Assembly: GCA_964487795.1 (NCBI GenBank)
Contig: CAZASI010000002.1
Location: 124,001 to 188,000 of the forward strand
Reading direction: 5' to 3'
DNA: 64,000 nucleotides
From: Patescibacterium sp964487795
Lineage (GTDB): Bacteria; Patescibacteriota; Patescibacteriia; Patescibacteriales; Patescibacteriaceae
Position 1 is the stretch's first letter. Every line of letters begins with the position of its first letter. Below the pieces are notes generated by a model that saw nothing but the letters and a program-made list of their open reading frames with translations, did not search any database and was not told where the DNA came from. Shown in pieces: positions 21,094-30,221 of this stretch. A program made the position numbers and the translations under genes.

Positions 21094-22137
21094 GTGTTTA
21101 ACTCACTATTTGGAAAATTTAGTAAAGACTTAGGCATTGACCTAGGAACAGCCAATACCCTCGTCTATACACCGGACAAGGGCATTGTTATTAATGAGCC
21201 GTCAGTCGTTGCGGTTAATATGCGCACTGAAGAAATTTTAGCAGTTGGTGAAGAGGCAAAACGAATGATTGGAAAAACACCGGCGCATATTCAAGTTATC
21301 AAGCCTTTGGTTGATGGCGTTATTTCCGATTTTGAAGTTACGGAAAAAATGTTGAAATATTTTATTGATAAAGCGCATAGCGAACAATTTACCTTAGCGC
21401 CGCGTCCTCGAGTTGTTATTGGAATTCCTTTGGATATTACAGAAGTAGAAAAGAAGGCCGTAGAAGACGCTGCCAAGTCTGCCGGTGCACGTCAGGTTCA
21501 CTTAGTTGAAGAAACCATGGCGGCGGCAGTTGGCGCGCGTTTACCGGTTACTGAAGCAAACGCAACTATGATCGTTGATATTGGCGGAGGAACAACTGAA
21601 ATCGCTGTTATCTCATTGGGCGGTGCAGTCAATTGGAAAAATTTGAGACTTGCAGGTAATTTTTTAAATCATGACATCACTCAATATATTCGTGAAGAAT
21701 TTAATTTGTTAATCGGCGAACAGCTGGCTGAGGAAATAAAAATACGAATCGGATCAGCTGCTACTTTGAAAGAGACTTTAGAAATGACCGTGCGTGGACG
21801 CGATCTTATGAACGGTCTACCCAAGGAATTACGAGTTACTGACAGTCAAATTAGAGAAGCAATGTCTCGCAGTATCCACCAAATGATTGATAATATTAAA
21901 CTTATTTTAGAAACAACTCCGCCGGAACTCGTGGCTGATATTTATGAATACGGTATTATTTTAACCGGTGGGGGAGCACTACTGCGCGGTCTTGATCAGG
22001 AAATTGCTCAAGCAACGAAAATACCGGTACGCGTTGCGGATGATCCGCTTACTTGTGTTGTTCGCGGCACTGGTATCTTATTATCAGATCCTATATTACT
22101 CAGCAAAGTCGTTGTACCCAGTACTAAAGAATTATAA
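21094..22137 (+). CDS. mreB: Rod-shape determining protein MreB
   Basis: A 347-residue actin-like ATPase starting with GTG. It has the phosphate-1 loop GIDLGTANTLVYT, connect-1 and phosphate-2 IVDIGGGTTEIAVISLGG, and the adenosine loop GIILTGGGALLRGLDQEI. MreB filaments guide peptidoglycan synthesis along the cell cylinder. It opens the mreB-mreC-mreD-mrdA series, so this organism probably has a rod shape or controlled elongation. Confidence 0.97.
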   Translation: MFNSLFGKFSKDLGIDLGTANTLVYTPDKGIVINEPSVVAVNMRTEEILAVGEEAKRMIGKTPAHIQVIKPLVDGVISDFEVTEKMLKYFIDKAHSEQFTLAPRPRVVIGIPLDITEVEKKAVEDAAKSAGARQVHLVEETMAAAVGARLPVTEANATMIVDIGGGTTEIAVISLGGAVNWKNLRLAGNFLNHDITQYIREEFNLLIGEQLAEEIKIRIGSAATLKETLEMTVRGRDLMNGLPKELRVTDSQIREAMSRSIHQMIDNIKLILETTPPELVADIYEYGIILTGGGALLRGLDQEIAQATKIPVRVADDPLTCVVRGTGILLSDPILLSKVVVPSTKEL

Positions 22138-22143
22138 ACTCAT

Positions 22144-22947
22144 ATGCCGGATAAGCGCCCCATCGCAAGCTTGGCAGTACTCGCAATTATTATCGTCGTC
22201 ATTATTCTTGTCGGCAGTTTTTTAAGTCCAGTCGGCTCATTTTTTCGTAGCCTTTCTAATCCAATAGCAGCTTTTGCGTATAGGATTACGGATCGTCTAA
22301 CTCCGAAATCTAGTTCTAGTATTTCAGAAAATGATTTTGAAACAACTCTCACACAGTTACGAGAAGAAAATGCGCGTTTGTCTGCTGAAAATGCGCAGCT
22401 TAAGAATCTTGAAGATGAGAATAAACGTTTGCGTAATTATTTTGATTTTGCGCAAACTCAAACAAAGTCTTTGCAGTTAGCACAAATTATTGCGCGCGGA
22501 CGCCCGGAAGATAGTTGGCGCAATCGTAATGTCATTACCCTTAACCAAGGAACAAATCAAGGAATAGCGGTCGGTATGCCGATTATCAGTTCGCAAGGCG
22601 TTTTGGTTGGTAAAATAACTGCGGTAAAAAGTAATGTTGCAGAAGCTTGTCTTCTTTACAGCTCAGATTGTCGCTTATCAGCAGCTCTCTCCGGACAAGG
22701 AGCGACGATTGGTGTGGCGCATGGCGATCTTGGAATAAGTATTATTGTAGAGTTTATTCCTCAGAACAAAGAAATTTCTGAAAAACAAATGATTGTCAGC
22801 TCAGGTCTTGAAGGTAATATGCCGAGCGGATTATTAATCGGCACTGTAAGTCGAGTTGTTTCTGAGTCTAATAAACTTTGGAAAAGTGCAGTTATAGATC
22901 CGGCAGCGGATTTTGATGACTTACGTTTTGTCTCTATTTTGAAATAA
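22144..22947 (+). CDS. mreC: Rod-shape determining protein MreC
   Basis: A 267-residue protein. One N-terminal TM helix (about 8-28) is followed by a coiled coil (about 60-95, reading REENARLSAENAQLKNLEDE) and the MreC beta-barrel pair, with VITLNQGTNQGIAVGMPI and GLEGNMPSGLLIGTV. It links cytoplasmic MreB to extracytoplasmic PBP2. The stop overlaps the mreD start (TAATG). Confidence 0.94.
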   Translation: MPDKRPIASLAVLAIIIVVIILVGSFLSPVGSFFRSLSNPIAAFAYRITDRLTPKSSSSISENDFETTLTQLREENARLSAENAQLKNLEDENKRLRNYFDFAQTQTKSLQLAQIIARGRPEDSWRNRNVITLNQGTNQGIAVGMPIISSQGVLVGKITAVKSNVAEACLLYSSDCRLSAALSGQGATIGVAHGDLGISIIVEFIPQNKEISEKQMIVSSGLEGNMPSGLLIGTVSRVVSESNKLWKSAVIDPAADFDDLRFVSILK

Positions 22948-23480
22948 TGCCAAATCGAAATTTGTTATATTTTAAAATAAGTTTATATGCTTTGGTGATT
23001 GCCCTCGTCGCCGTGCTTGATGCTACGGTAATCAGTACTTTGCCTTACGGCTTATTTAGATTGCATCTATTACCCTTAGCTTTAGTTTTTGTTGTCTTAT
23101 TAAGTAATTTACGTGTTGCAGCGTGGTGGGCTTTGCTTGGTGGCTTAGTCTTAGAACTTTTTTCTTTTAGAACTTTTGGTATGTATCTTGGTATGACTTG
23201 GCTTGTACTAGTTCTCATTGCGTTTTTATTTGAAAAAGTCATGACCAATCGATCGCTGTATTCAGTTGCACTTATTTCTGCGTCGGTGATTGTTGTATAT
23301 GATGGATTATTTTTATTATTTGATTATTGGTCAGGCGTTGTATTATTGCCAGCCGGAACTCTATTTTATAGTTTTGCTTGGTCTTTAGTTGTGAACGTTG
23401 TAGCATCAATTATTGCCTTTAATATTTTTCATGTAATAAGTAGACGTTTGCGTCCAGTATTTTTAAGTACACAGCGTTAA
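22947..23480 (+). CDS. mreD: Rod-shape determining protein MreD
   Basis: A 177-residue integral membrane protein with five to six helices and few charges, the usual size and character of MreD. It is identified mainly by position between mreC (1-bp overlap) and the PBP2 gene, together with the length and helix pattern. A conserved-looking GGLVLELFSFRTFGMYLGMT matches the central helical loop of the family. Confidence 0.85.
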   Translation: MPNRNLLYFKISLYALVIALVAVLDATVISTLPYGLFRLHLLPLALVFVVLLSNLRVAAWWALLGGLVLELFSFRTFGMYLGMTWLVLVLIAFLFEKVMTNRSLYSVALISASVIVVYDGLFLLFDYWSGVVLLPAGTLFYSFAWSLVVNVVASIIAFNIFHVISRRLRPVFLSTQR

Positions 23481-23483
23481 ATT

Positions 23484-25445
23484 ATGATTGCTTCACGACA
23501 TAAAAAATTATCAGATCCCTTTGTGATTCAGGAAGGAAAATTTAAAGACGGCAATTTTGCCGGTAAATTTCGCCGTCACTGGGTTGAAGAAGCCTTTACT
23601 CCGAGTGAGCGCGGAGAAGAAACTGTTGGTGTTGGCTTGCCTGTTAGTTTTATCTCTTTGATTCGTATTGCGGCACTCATTTTATTACTTGTTTTAGGAA
23701 GTCGTTTGTTGTGGCTGCAAATTGTTAAAGGTGAGTATTATCGTGATCTTGCCAACGGTAATCGCCTGCGTCTTGAAAGAATCGACGCTAACCGCGGTAT
23801 TATTTATGATCGAAACGGGAAAGCCTTGGTTCATAACGTAGCCAATTTTTTGCTTTATTGTATTCCGTCTGATTTGCCAAAAGATAGATCTGAGCGCGAT
23901 GCGTTAATTGATCGCTTAGCTTTAGAAACAAAGCGTTTTGATTCAGGTGAAATAAAAGAAGCACTTAATAAGCTTGATTCATCGCAGCTTGAATATTATC
24001 AGCCGTTATTTATTGCGGATAATATTGAATATGATCAAGCGATTAAGATTTATCTTGAAACATTTTCAGTGCCGGGTCTACAGCTTTCTTCAACAAGTCG
24101 TCGTAGCTATGATTTGCCGTCGCTGTCGTTTTCTCAAGTACTTGGCTACACTGGAAAAATAAACCCTGATGAATTAGAAACAAGACGACAGGATTATTCG
24201 CCAATTGATTATATTGGAAAATCAGGGCTAGAAAAATCGTGGGAATTGAGTTTACGAGGTGAGCCAGGCGTCAAAGAAATTGAAGTTGATGCTTTAGGAA
24301 AAGAAAAAAAAGTAGTGAGCGAAACTGCATCAATCCCAGGCAATAATGTAACACTTTCAATTGATGCTCCGGCTCAACAAAAGCTTGAAGAAATTATGGC
24401 CGGCTATCTTGCGCGGACCGGTTTGAAAAAGGGTGCGGCAGTTGTGATGGATCCGCGTAACGGAGAAGTCATTTCTATGATTAGTTTACCGACCTTTGAT
24501 AATAATATTTTTGCGCGCGGTATTACTAAGGATGAATACGCAGCATTGGCGCAGTCGCCGGATCAACCATTATATAGTCGCGCGGTTAGTGGAGAATATC
24601 CTTCGGGCTCGACAATTAAACCTGTAATTGCCGCTGCGGCTTTGCAAGAAAAAGTAATCAGTGAATTTACGAGTATTTTGAGTACCGGGGGATTACGTGT
24701 CGGACAATGGACTTTCCCAGATTGGAAAGGCGGAGGACACGGTCAAACTGATGTTAAAAAAGCTATTGCCGAATCGGTTAATACATTTTTCTATTTTATT
24801 GGTGGCGGTTATGACAGCTTTACAGGTCTCGGAATTGATCGAATGGTAACGTATTTACGTAAGTTTATGCTTGGTCAACCCTTGGGAATTGATTTGCCAA
24901 ACGAAAGTGCGGGATTTGTGCCGACAAAATCATGGAAAGAATCAACTAAAAAAGAAGCGTGGTATGTTGGTGATACCTATCACGTTGCAATTGGTCAAGG
25001 TGATTTAATTGTTACGCCGCTTCAAGTTGCGGCCTATACGATGTATTTTGCCAATAGTGGAACAATCTATAAACCTCACTTAGTAAAAGAAATAAAAGAT
25101 GCCGAAGGAAATACTGTGCAAACAATTGAGCCGACTATTCTTGCTGAGAACTTAGTAGGAGATGATGTTGTTCGTATTGTGCGTCAAGGTATGCGCGAAA
25201 CCGTGACTTCTGGTAGCGCGCGGAGTATGAGTGCGTTGCCGGTTGAAGCTGCGGGAAAAACAGGAACGGCGCAGTGGTCTTCTAAAAAAGATCCGCACGG
25301 TTGGTTTACTGGTTTTGCGCCGTATAATGATCCGGAAATTGTCATTACGATTTTAGTGGAAGAAGGTAAGGGAGGGGATATAGCAGGAACGCCAATTGCA
25401 CGAGAGTTTATGCAGTGGTATTTTGGGGAATACAAAAAGAGATAA
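23484..25445 (+). CDS. mrdA: Penicillin-binding protein 2 (elongation transpeptidase)
   Basis: A 653-residue class B PBP. A TM helix (about 56-78) is followed by the pedestal/dimerisation domain with RGIIYDRNGKALVHN, then the transpeptidase with STIK (catalytic Ser376, Lys379), SVN (431-433) and KTG (592-594). It cross-links peptidoglycan strands during elongation, working with MreBCD and a SEDS glycosyltransferase (a candidate is at 55743). The roughly 55-residue cytoplasmic N-terminus before the TM helix is longer than usual. A strong terminator follows. Confidence 0.95.
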   Translation: MIASRHKKLSDPFVIQEGKFKDGNFAGKFRRHWVEEAFTPSERGEETVGVGLPVSFISLIRIAALILLLVLGSRLLWLQIVKGEYYRDLANGNRLRLERIDANRGIIYDRNGKALVHNVANFLLYCIPSDLPKDRSERDALIDRLALETKRFDSGEIKEALNKLDSSQLEYYQPLFIADNIEYDQAIKIYLETFSVPGLQLSSTSRRSYDLPSLSFSQVLGYTGKINPDELETRRQDYSPIDYIGKSGLEKSWELSLRGEPGVKEIEVDALGKEKKVVSETASIPGNNVTLSIDAPAQQKLEEIMAGYLARTGLKKGAAVVMDPRNGEVISMISLPTFDNNIFARGITKDEYAALAQSPDQPLYSRAVSGEYPSGSTIKPVIAAAALQEKVISEFTSILSTGGLRVGQWTFPDWKGGGHGQTDVKKAIAESVNTFFYFIGGGYDSFTGLGIDRMVTYLRKFMLGQPLGIDLPNESAGFVPTKSWKESTKKEAWYVGDTYHVAIGQGDLIVTPLQVAAYTMYFANSGTIYKPHLVKEIKDAEGNTVQTIEPTILAENLVGDDVVRIVRQGMRETVTSGSARSMSALPVEAAGKTGTAQWSSKKDPHGWFTGFAPYNDPEIVITILVEEGKGGDIAGTPIAREFMQWYFGEYKKR

Positions 25446-25456
25446 AAAGATATTTT

Positions 25457-25490
25457 AAAAGCCGTTATGAAATTTCATAACGGCTTTTTT
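25457..25490. terminator. Bidirectional terminator between mrdA and the minus-strand operon
   Basis: A perfect 32-base palindrome, AAAAGCCGTTATGAAA and its complement, followed by T on both strands. It ends mrdA on the plus strand and the unknown gene at 25511 on the minus strand. Confidence 0.9.
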
Positions 25491-25510
25491 GCTGTTTAAA
25501 GTTAAGTAGT

Positions 25511-25954
25511 TTATTCCTTTCTTGGTTTTATGATAATGGGTTTAATTTTAATTTTACTTTGATTAAAACCCATATCCTTCATAAAGCATAATTCTGCTTT
25601 GAAAATTCTTTCCTTAATTACAATTTTTTTATTTGTTTTATTGGAAAAAATTTCTTTCGCTTTGCCAAGCAAAAAGTTTTCAATATCTCTGCAAATAATG
25701 GATTGTTTTTCGACCCTTTCCCTATAGGCGACAACCATTATTTCAATATCAATTAAGGCCATTAGGGTATTGGGGAGTACGACGTCGAAAGGTGCGACGC
25801 TGAAGAAATTTTTCTGTAAGCTTATTTCTTCACAACTTAGTTTGGGTGTCATGATTTCTATGAGTAAATCATTTAGCTTTTCATGGTTTATTCCCAAACC
25901 CGGAAACTTTGATTGAATTTTGTGCTGGTTGATTTGTATTCTTGCTCTGGGCAA
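25511..25954 (-). CDS. Unknown protein, second gene of a two-gene operon
   Basis: A 147-residue protein that I do not recognise. It is mixed alpha/beta, with MTPKLSCEEISLQKNFFSVAP and a Lys/Ile-rich C-terminus ending KIKIKPIIIKPRKE. The start is TTG with GGAG 6 bases upstream on the minus strand, so initiation is Shine-Dalgarno-dependent. It follows the membrane protein gene (25979-26581) by 24 bp and shares its transcript. No catalytic motif, signal peptide or TM helix is seen. Confidence 0.6.
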   Translation of the reverse strand: MPRARIQINQHKIQSKFPGLGINHEKLNDLLIEIMTPKLSCEEISLQKNFFSVAPFDVVLPNTLMALIDIEIMVVAYRERVEKQSIICRDIENFLLGKAKEIFSNKTNKKIVIKERIFKAELCFMKDMGFNQSKIKIKPIIIKPRKE

Positions 25955-25978
25955 ATGTTCTCCGTTTCTAAAATTTAT

Positions 25979-26581
25979 TTACAAGCTGACTTCCATGGCT
26001 TTTATTTTATCTTCAATACGAAAAATATTGTTTTTTATGGGAGTAATTTCTGATTCACATTTTTTGTTACTGGCAGTTCGCAGGGAATCTATGGCATCTT
26101 GAAGCGGCTTTAGATCCGCATCTAACTTTGCGTTGTAACTGTCTATTGTAGTTCTGATCTTTGTTTGGAGTAATACTTTTTCCTTATAAAGATTTTTCAG
26201 TAACTCTGGATCTTGTTGAGATTCTGCAATCAAAGAAAGAACTTTTTTGCCAGCTTCCGTATTACGAAAACTTTCTTTTATTTTGATAACTGGATCATCA
26301 ATAAAATTCTTGAAAAATTTCCTAAGGATTTTAATTTCCCATTTTGCTGGGTATTGTTGAACATCGAACCAGGCTGTTCGTATTACGATTCCAATTAGGG
26401 GAAATGCGAGTAAGCTTGTATAAAAAGGCATTTGTATATATACAATTGCTATTATAATAAACGGTGAAACAATGAGCCATCTAAGAATAGAACTTAATAT
26501 GCTTATTCTTTTTTCAGAAATATACTCAGCTTCTCGCTTGTCTCCTTTGAATTGATCAATTTCGTCAAAACTTATATACAT
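25979..26581 (-). CDS. Unknown membrane protein with C-terminal coiled coil
   Basis: A 200-residue protein. Two closely spaced TM helices (about 30-65, around ILRWLIVSPFIIIAIVYI) are followed by a cytoplasmic helical region. The C-terminal coiled coil, about residues 110-195, carries many Lys/Glu heptads. No known domain is recognised. The start at 26581 is chosen because GGAGG lies 8 bases before it; an upstream in-frame ATG at 26596 overlaps that site. A possible promoter on the minus strand is TTGACT (26661-26656) and TACTTT (26638-26633) with 17 bases between. It is divergent from hrcA. Confidence 0.65.
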   Translation of the reverse strand: MYISFDEIDQFKGDKREAEYISEKRISILSSILRWLIVSPFIIIAIVYIQMPFYTSLLAFPLIGIVIRTAWFDVQQYPAKWEIKILRKFFKNFIDDPVIKIKESFRNTEAGKKVLSLIAESQQDPELLKNLYKEKVLLQTKIRTTIDSYNAKLDADLKPLQDAIDSLRTASNKKCESEITPIKNNIFRIEDKIKAMEVSL

Positions 26582-26678
26582 TGTTATATCCTCCATGGAT
26601 AGGTTATTAAATTTTCAAATATCATTTTTCATAAAGTAACATAAAATATATAATTAGTCAATAATATAAAAAGGCCAT

Positions 26679-26705
26679 TTAGCACTCTTGACGATTGAGT
26701 GCTAA
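26679..26705 (+). promoter_or_regulatory. CIRCE operator (HrcA binding site)
   Basis: A perfect inverted repeat, TTAGCACTC - 9 bases - GAGTGCTAA, identical to the CIRCE consensus. A TATAAT (26649-26654) lies upstream, so the operator would be in the early leader. Alternatively, TTGACG inside the CIRCE loop (26688-26693) and TAAAAT (26712-26717) could form the promoter itself. Either way HrcA would autorepress hrcA-grpE-dnaK and probably dnaJ. Confidence 0.95.
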
Positions 26706-26715
26706 GGGTGATAAA

Positions 26716-27405
26716 ATGAGTTTATATAACTCATTTTTTAGTATGGAAGAAAGAAAAAGGCTAATATTAGAAATAATTATTAAGGAATATATCGCAACCG
26801 GCGTACCGGTTGCTTCTTCTACTATTGTGGAAAAGTATCACATGCCAGTTTCTTCAGCCACGGTTCGTAATGATATGGCTGAATTAGAGGAAGATGGCTT
26901 GATTGTTCAACCACACACCTCAGCAGGTCGTATTCCAACCGAAAAAGCTTATAAGTACTATATTAGTGAAATTACGGAAACCCCGCTGCCACAGCAAGAA
27001 ACAGACCTTTTAAACGCTGCAGCAACTGACGATGTTCAAGGAAAGCATTTAGCTAAACAATTAGCTCAGATTACAGGTCTCGCGGTTGTTTGGGGATTTG
27101 AAAAAGATAATGTCTATTACACGGGAGTTTCGAACCTTTTAGAAAATCCTGATTTTAATCTTTCCTCGATTATTGATGACATGGATGATATTATCGGAGA
27201 AATGTTTGAAAATTGTGATTTTACCCCGCAAGTTCTTATCGGACATTCGAGTCCTTTCGGTGATTTCTCTGGAACGATTGTAAGTCGTTATCAGGCCGAT
27301 GATCAAGTTGGTCTCATCGGTTTAGTTGGTCCGATGCACATGGACTACGCGGCAAACCGAGCGCGACTTAAATTTTTAACTGATCTATTATCAAAACGTA
27401 TATAA
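26716..27405 (+). CDS. hrcA: Heat-inducible transcription repressor HrcA (short form)
   Basis: About 229 residues. The N-terminal winged helix is clear: EERKRLILEIIIKEYIATG, SSATVRNDMAELEEDGLI and HTSAGRIPTEKAYKYYI. The C-terminal part is shorter than the usual 340-residue family, so most of the GAF-like and insert domains are reduced. HrcA binds CIRCE and needs GroEL or other chaperones to stay active. The ATG at 26716 follows AAGGGTG and is preferred; ATG at 26743 is an alternative start that matches the family N-terminus. It heads the grpE-dnaK-dnaJ cluster. Confidence 0.92.
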   Translation: MSLYNSFFSMEERKRLILEIIIKEYIATGVPVASSTIVEKYHMPVSSATVRNDMAELEEDGLIVQPHTSAGRIPTEKAYKYYISEITETPLPQQETDLLNAAATDDVQGKHLAKQLAQITGLAVVWGFEKDNVYYTGVSNLLENPDFNLSSIIDDMDDIIGEMFENCDFTPQVLIGHSSPFGDFSGTIVSRYQADDQVGLIGLVGPMHMDYAANRARLKFLTDLLSKRI

Positions 27406-27409
27406 ATCT

Positions 27410-27877
27410 ATGACTGATGAAACCACAAGCGAAGAACAAGTGAATGATCCGCTAGAAGAGATGGAACATAAATATAAACTTGCTTTAGCTGATTATCAAA
27501 ATCTTTTAAAACAAAGTGCTAAAGAAAAGTCCGAACTTGTAATGTACGCCAATAAGAATCTGATACTCGATATATTACAGGTCTACGATAATCTAAAACT
27601 TTCCTTTCAGCATTTCCCCGAAAGTTCCGGTGCGCAATGGAAAACCGGTTTAGATCATATCCTCCAACAATTTAAAAAAATACTGGAAGATAACCATGTA
27701 AAAGAAATTGAAACAAAAGATAAGAAGTTTGATCATGAGTTAATGGATGCGGTAGAGACAAGAGAAACTGATGATGAGTCAAAAGATGAACTGGTCGCCG
27801 AAGAATTAAAAGGTGGTTATCAGTTACATAAGCAAGTTATTAGTCCGGCCAGAGTTGCCGTTTATAAATTAAAGTAA
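27410..27877 (+). CDS. grpE: Nucleotide exchange factor GrpE
   Basis: A 155-residue protein. A long N-terminal helix (EEMEHKYKLALADYQNLLKQ) is followed by the beta domain ending KDELVAEELKGGYQLHKQVI, then SPARVAVYK. It is of family-typical size for CPR. It releases ADP from DnaK. It lies 4 bp after hrcA and about 30 bp before dnaK. Confidence 0.95.
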   Translation: MTDETTSEEQVNDPLEEMEHKYKLALADYQNLLKQSAKEKSELVMYANKNLILDILQVYDNLKLSFQHFPESSGAQWKTGLDHILQQFKKILEDNHVKEIETKDKKFDHELMDAVETRETDDESKDELVAEELKGGYQLHKQVISPARVAVYKLK

Positions 27878-27908
27878 AGACGAGCCACGGCGCGTCTCAA
27901 CAAAATAT

Positions 27909-29801
27909 ATGCCAAAAATTTTAGGAATCGATTTAGGAACAACCAACTCCGCCATGTCTATCATGGAGGGTGGTCAACCTAAAATCATTGAAAATATCGA
28001 AGGTAACAGAACCACACCTTCAATCGTCGCCGTTTCAAAAACCGGCGAACGTTTAGTTGGTTTAACAGCTAAGCGCCAAGGCGTTACTAATCCAGAAAAC
28101 ACCATTTTCGCGGTTAAACGTTTGATTGGACGTCGTTTTGATGATCCGGAAGTACAGCGCGACTTAAAAAATATGCCGTATAAGATTGTACAATCAGGCG
28201 ACGGTGTTAAAGTAAAGATTCAAGATAAAGAATATTCTCCGCAGGAAGTTTCAGCCATGATTCTCTCTAAGTTAAAAGCTGACGCGGAAGCGAAACTCGG
28301 CGAAAAAATTACTGAAGCAATTATTACAGTTCCGGCTTATTTTGATGATGCGCAAAGACAGGCCACTAAAGACGCCGGTAAGATTGCGGGACTTGATGTT
28401 AAGCGTATTATTAACGAACCTACTGCGGCTGCTTTAGCTTATGGTTTTGATAAAAAGAAAGGACAAAAAGTTGCTGTGTACGATTTAGGCGGCGGGACCT
28501 TTGACGTTTCAATTTTAGAAATCTCTGAAGATACGGTTGAAGTAAAATCCACCAATGGAAATACTCATTTGGGCGGAGAAGATTTTGACCAACGCTTAGT
28601 AACCTGGATCATTGATGAATTTAGAAAAGATCAGGGTGTTGATTTGTCAAAAGATACTTTGTCTTTGCAACGTATTAAAGAAGCAGCTGAAAAAGCTAAG
28701 ATTGAATTATCTACAACTTTAGAGACTGAAATCAATCAACCCTTTATTACTTCAGACGCTTCAGGTCCGAAACACTTAGTAATGAAATTATCTCGCGCTA
28801 AACTTGAAGCTTTGGTCGGAGATTTAGTTGAACAGACAATCGAACCGTGTAAAAAAGCTTTGGCTGATGCCGGTATGACTATTAATGATTTACAAGAAAT
28901 CATCATGGTCGGCGGTATGACTCGTATGCCTTTGGTTTTAGAAAAAGTAAAAACATTTTTTGGCAAAGAGCCAAACTTAACGGTCAATCCGGATGAAGTT
29001 GTTGCTATGGGTGCAGCGGTGCAAGCCGGAGTTATGCAAGGTGATATTCGCGACGTTTTATTGCTCGACGTTACACCATTAACTTTAGGTATTGAAACTT
29101 TGGGCGGCGTTGCAACTCCTTTAATTGAGAGAAACACAACAATCCCGACTTCAAAACAGCAAGTGTTCTCAACCGCGGCTGATTCGCAGACTTCTGTAGA
29201 AATTCATGTTGTGCAAGGTGAACGTCCAATGGCTTCGGACAACAAGTCTTTGGGAAGATTTATTTTGGACGGTATTCCGCCAGCACCTCGAGGTATCCCG
29301 CAGGTGGAAGTTGCCTTTGACCTTGATGCCAACGGAATCCTTAACGTTAAAGCCACTGACAAAGCGTCAGGTAAGCAACAGCATATTACGATTACGGCAT
29401 CTTCAGGTTTATCAAAAGAAGAAGTTGAAAAGATGCAAAAGGAAGCTGAGCTTCATGCCGAAGAAGATAAAAAGAAAAAAGAATCGGCTGATACAAAGAA
29501 TCAAGCTGATGCTGTCGTTTTTCAAACTGATAAATTATTGTCAGAATCAGGAGATAAGATGAAGGCTGAAGATAAAACTGAACTTGAAGCAAAACTAAAA
29601 GCTTTGAAAGACGTGAAAGACAGCGATAAATATGAGGAGATTAAAAAAGCTATGGAAGAGCTAAATACAGTTGCGCAAAAGATTGGTGCAGCGATGTACC
29701 AAAATGCTCAAGCTGAACAAGCAAAACCGGAAGAAGGAAAGACTGATGAGCCAAAGAAAGAAGAGGCTCCAGTAGAAGGCGAGTTTGAAGAAAAAAAATA
29801 A
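27909..29801 (+). CDS. dnaK: Chaperone DnaK (Hsp70)
   Basis: A 630-residue protein of normal length. ATPase signatures GIDLGTTNSAMSIMEGG, AVYDLGGGTFDVSILEI and IIMVGGMTRMPLVLEKV are present. The substrate-binding domain has LLLDVTPLTLGIETLGGV, and the C-terminal lid ends with an acidic Glu-rich tail. It is the core of the heat-shock system, with GrpE upstream and DnaJ downstream under the CIRCE-controlled promoter. Confidence 0.98.
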   Translation: MPKILGIDLGTTNSAMSIMEGGQPKIIENIEGNRTTPSIVAVSKTGERLVGLTAKRQGVTNPENTIFAVKRLIGRRFDDPEVQRDLKNMPYKIVQSGDGVKVKIQDKEYSPQEVSAMILSKLKADAEAKLGEKITEAIITVPAYFDDAQRQATKDAGKIAGLDVKRIINEPTAAALAYGFDKKKGQKVAVYDLGGGTFDVSILEISEDTVEVKSTNGNTHLGGEDFDQRLVTWIIDEFRKDQGVDLSKDTLSLQRIKEAAEKAKIELSTTLETEINQPFITSDASGPKHLVMKLSRAKLEALVGDLVEQTIEPCKKALADAGMTINDLQEIIMVGGMTRMPLVLEKVKTFFGKEPNLTVNPDEVVAMGAAVQAGVMQGDIRDVLLLDVTPLTLGIETLGGVATPLIERNTTIPTSKQQVFSTAADSQTSVEIHVVQGERPMASDNKSLGRFILDGIPPAPRGIPQVEVAFDLDANGILNVKATDKASGKQQHITITASSGLSKEEVEKMQKEAELHAEEDKKKKESADTKNQADAVVFQTDKLLSESGDKMKAEDKTELEAKLKALKDVKDSDKYEEIKKAMEELNTVAQKIGAAMYQNAQAEQAKPEEGKTDEPKKEEAPVEGEFEEKK

Positions 29802-29823
29802 TTAATTAATTTTTCCTACACAT

Positions 29824-30114
29824 ATGGCGCAAGAACAACAAAATCAAATTCAGATTTCTGATCCAATCCCAGGCGGCGGTGAATATTCCAACTGGGCTAA
29901 CATTGGTCATAACAAAGAAGAGTTTAGAATCAGCTTTGGAAATGTTATGCCGCCAAGCGGTCGCATTACTGCTAAAGTTCTCACAACGCCAAGTCATTAC
30001 AAGAGTATTGTTATGGCTATGCAAGAAAATCTAAAGATGTACGAAAAAACTTTTGGCGCTATTGAAGAATCAAAGCCGGTTGAAGGCGAAATTGGATTTA
30101 AATCTAAAGATTAA
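29824..30114 (+). CDS. DUF3467 family protein
   Basis: A 96-residue protein. The central YSNWANIGHNKEEFRISFGNV and the ending MQENLKMYEKTFGAIE match the DUF3467 pattern (a short beta-sandwich-like protein with YAN-x-H-S-x-EEF and KYE-x-x-FG-x-I). The function of the family is unknown. It lies between dnaK and dnaJ, suggesting heat-shock co-expression. The gene is followed by an 80-bp palindromic repeat element. Confidence 0.8.
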   Translation: MAQEQQNQIQISDPIPGGGEYSNWANIGHNKEEFRISFGNVMPPSGRITAKVLTTPSHYKSIVMAMQENLKMYEKTFGAIEESKPVEGEIGFKSKD

Positions 30115-30125
30115 TGTCTACCCAA

Positions 30126-30206
30126 TGTCATTCCAGCGAAAGCTGGAAGCCAGGAGGGAAAGGTACTACCTTTAAACCCTGGGTCCCTGCTTACGCAGGG
30201 ATGACA
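30126..30206. repeat. MITE-like palindromic repeat
   Basis: An 81-bp element with terminal inverted repeats TGTCAT...ATGACA. The two arms each contain an inner hairpin (CCAGCGAAAGCTGG and CCCTGCTTACGCAGGG) and meet in GCCAGG/CCTGGG. This is the layout of dispersed palindromic elements found widely in bacterial intergenic regions. It has no open frame, so it would move, if at all, in trans. It sits between the DUF3467 gene and dnaJ and would form a long RNA hairpin in that transcript. Confidence 0.7.
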
Positions 30207-30221
30207 GTTATATAATATTTC

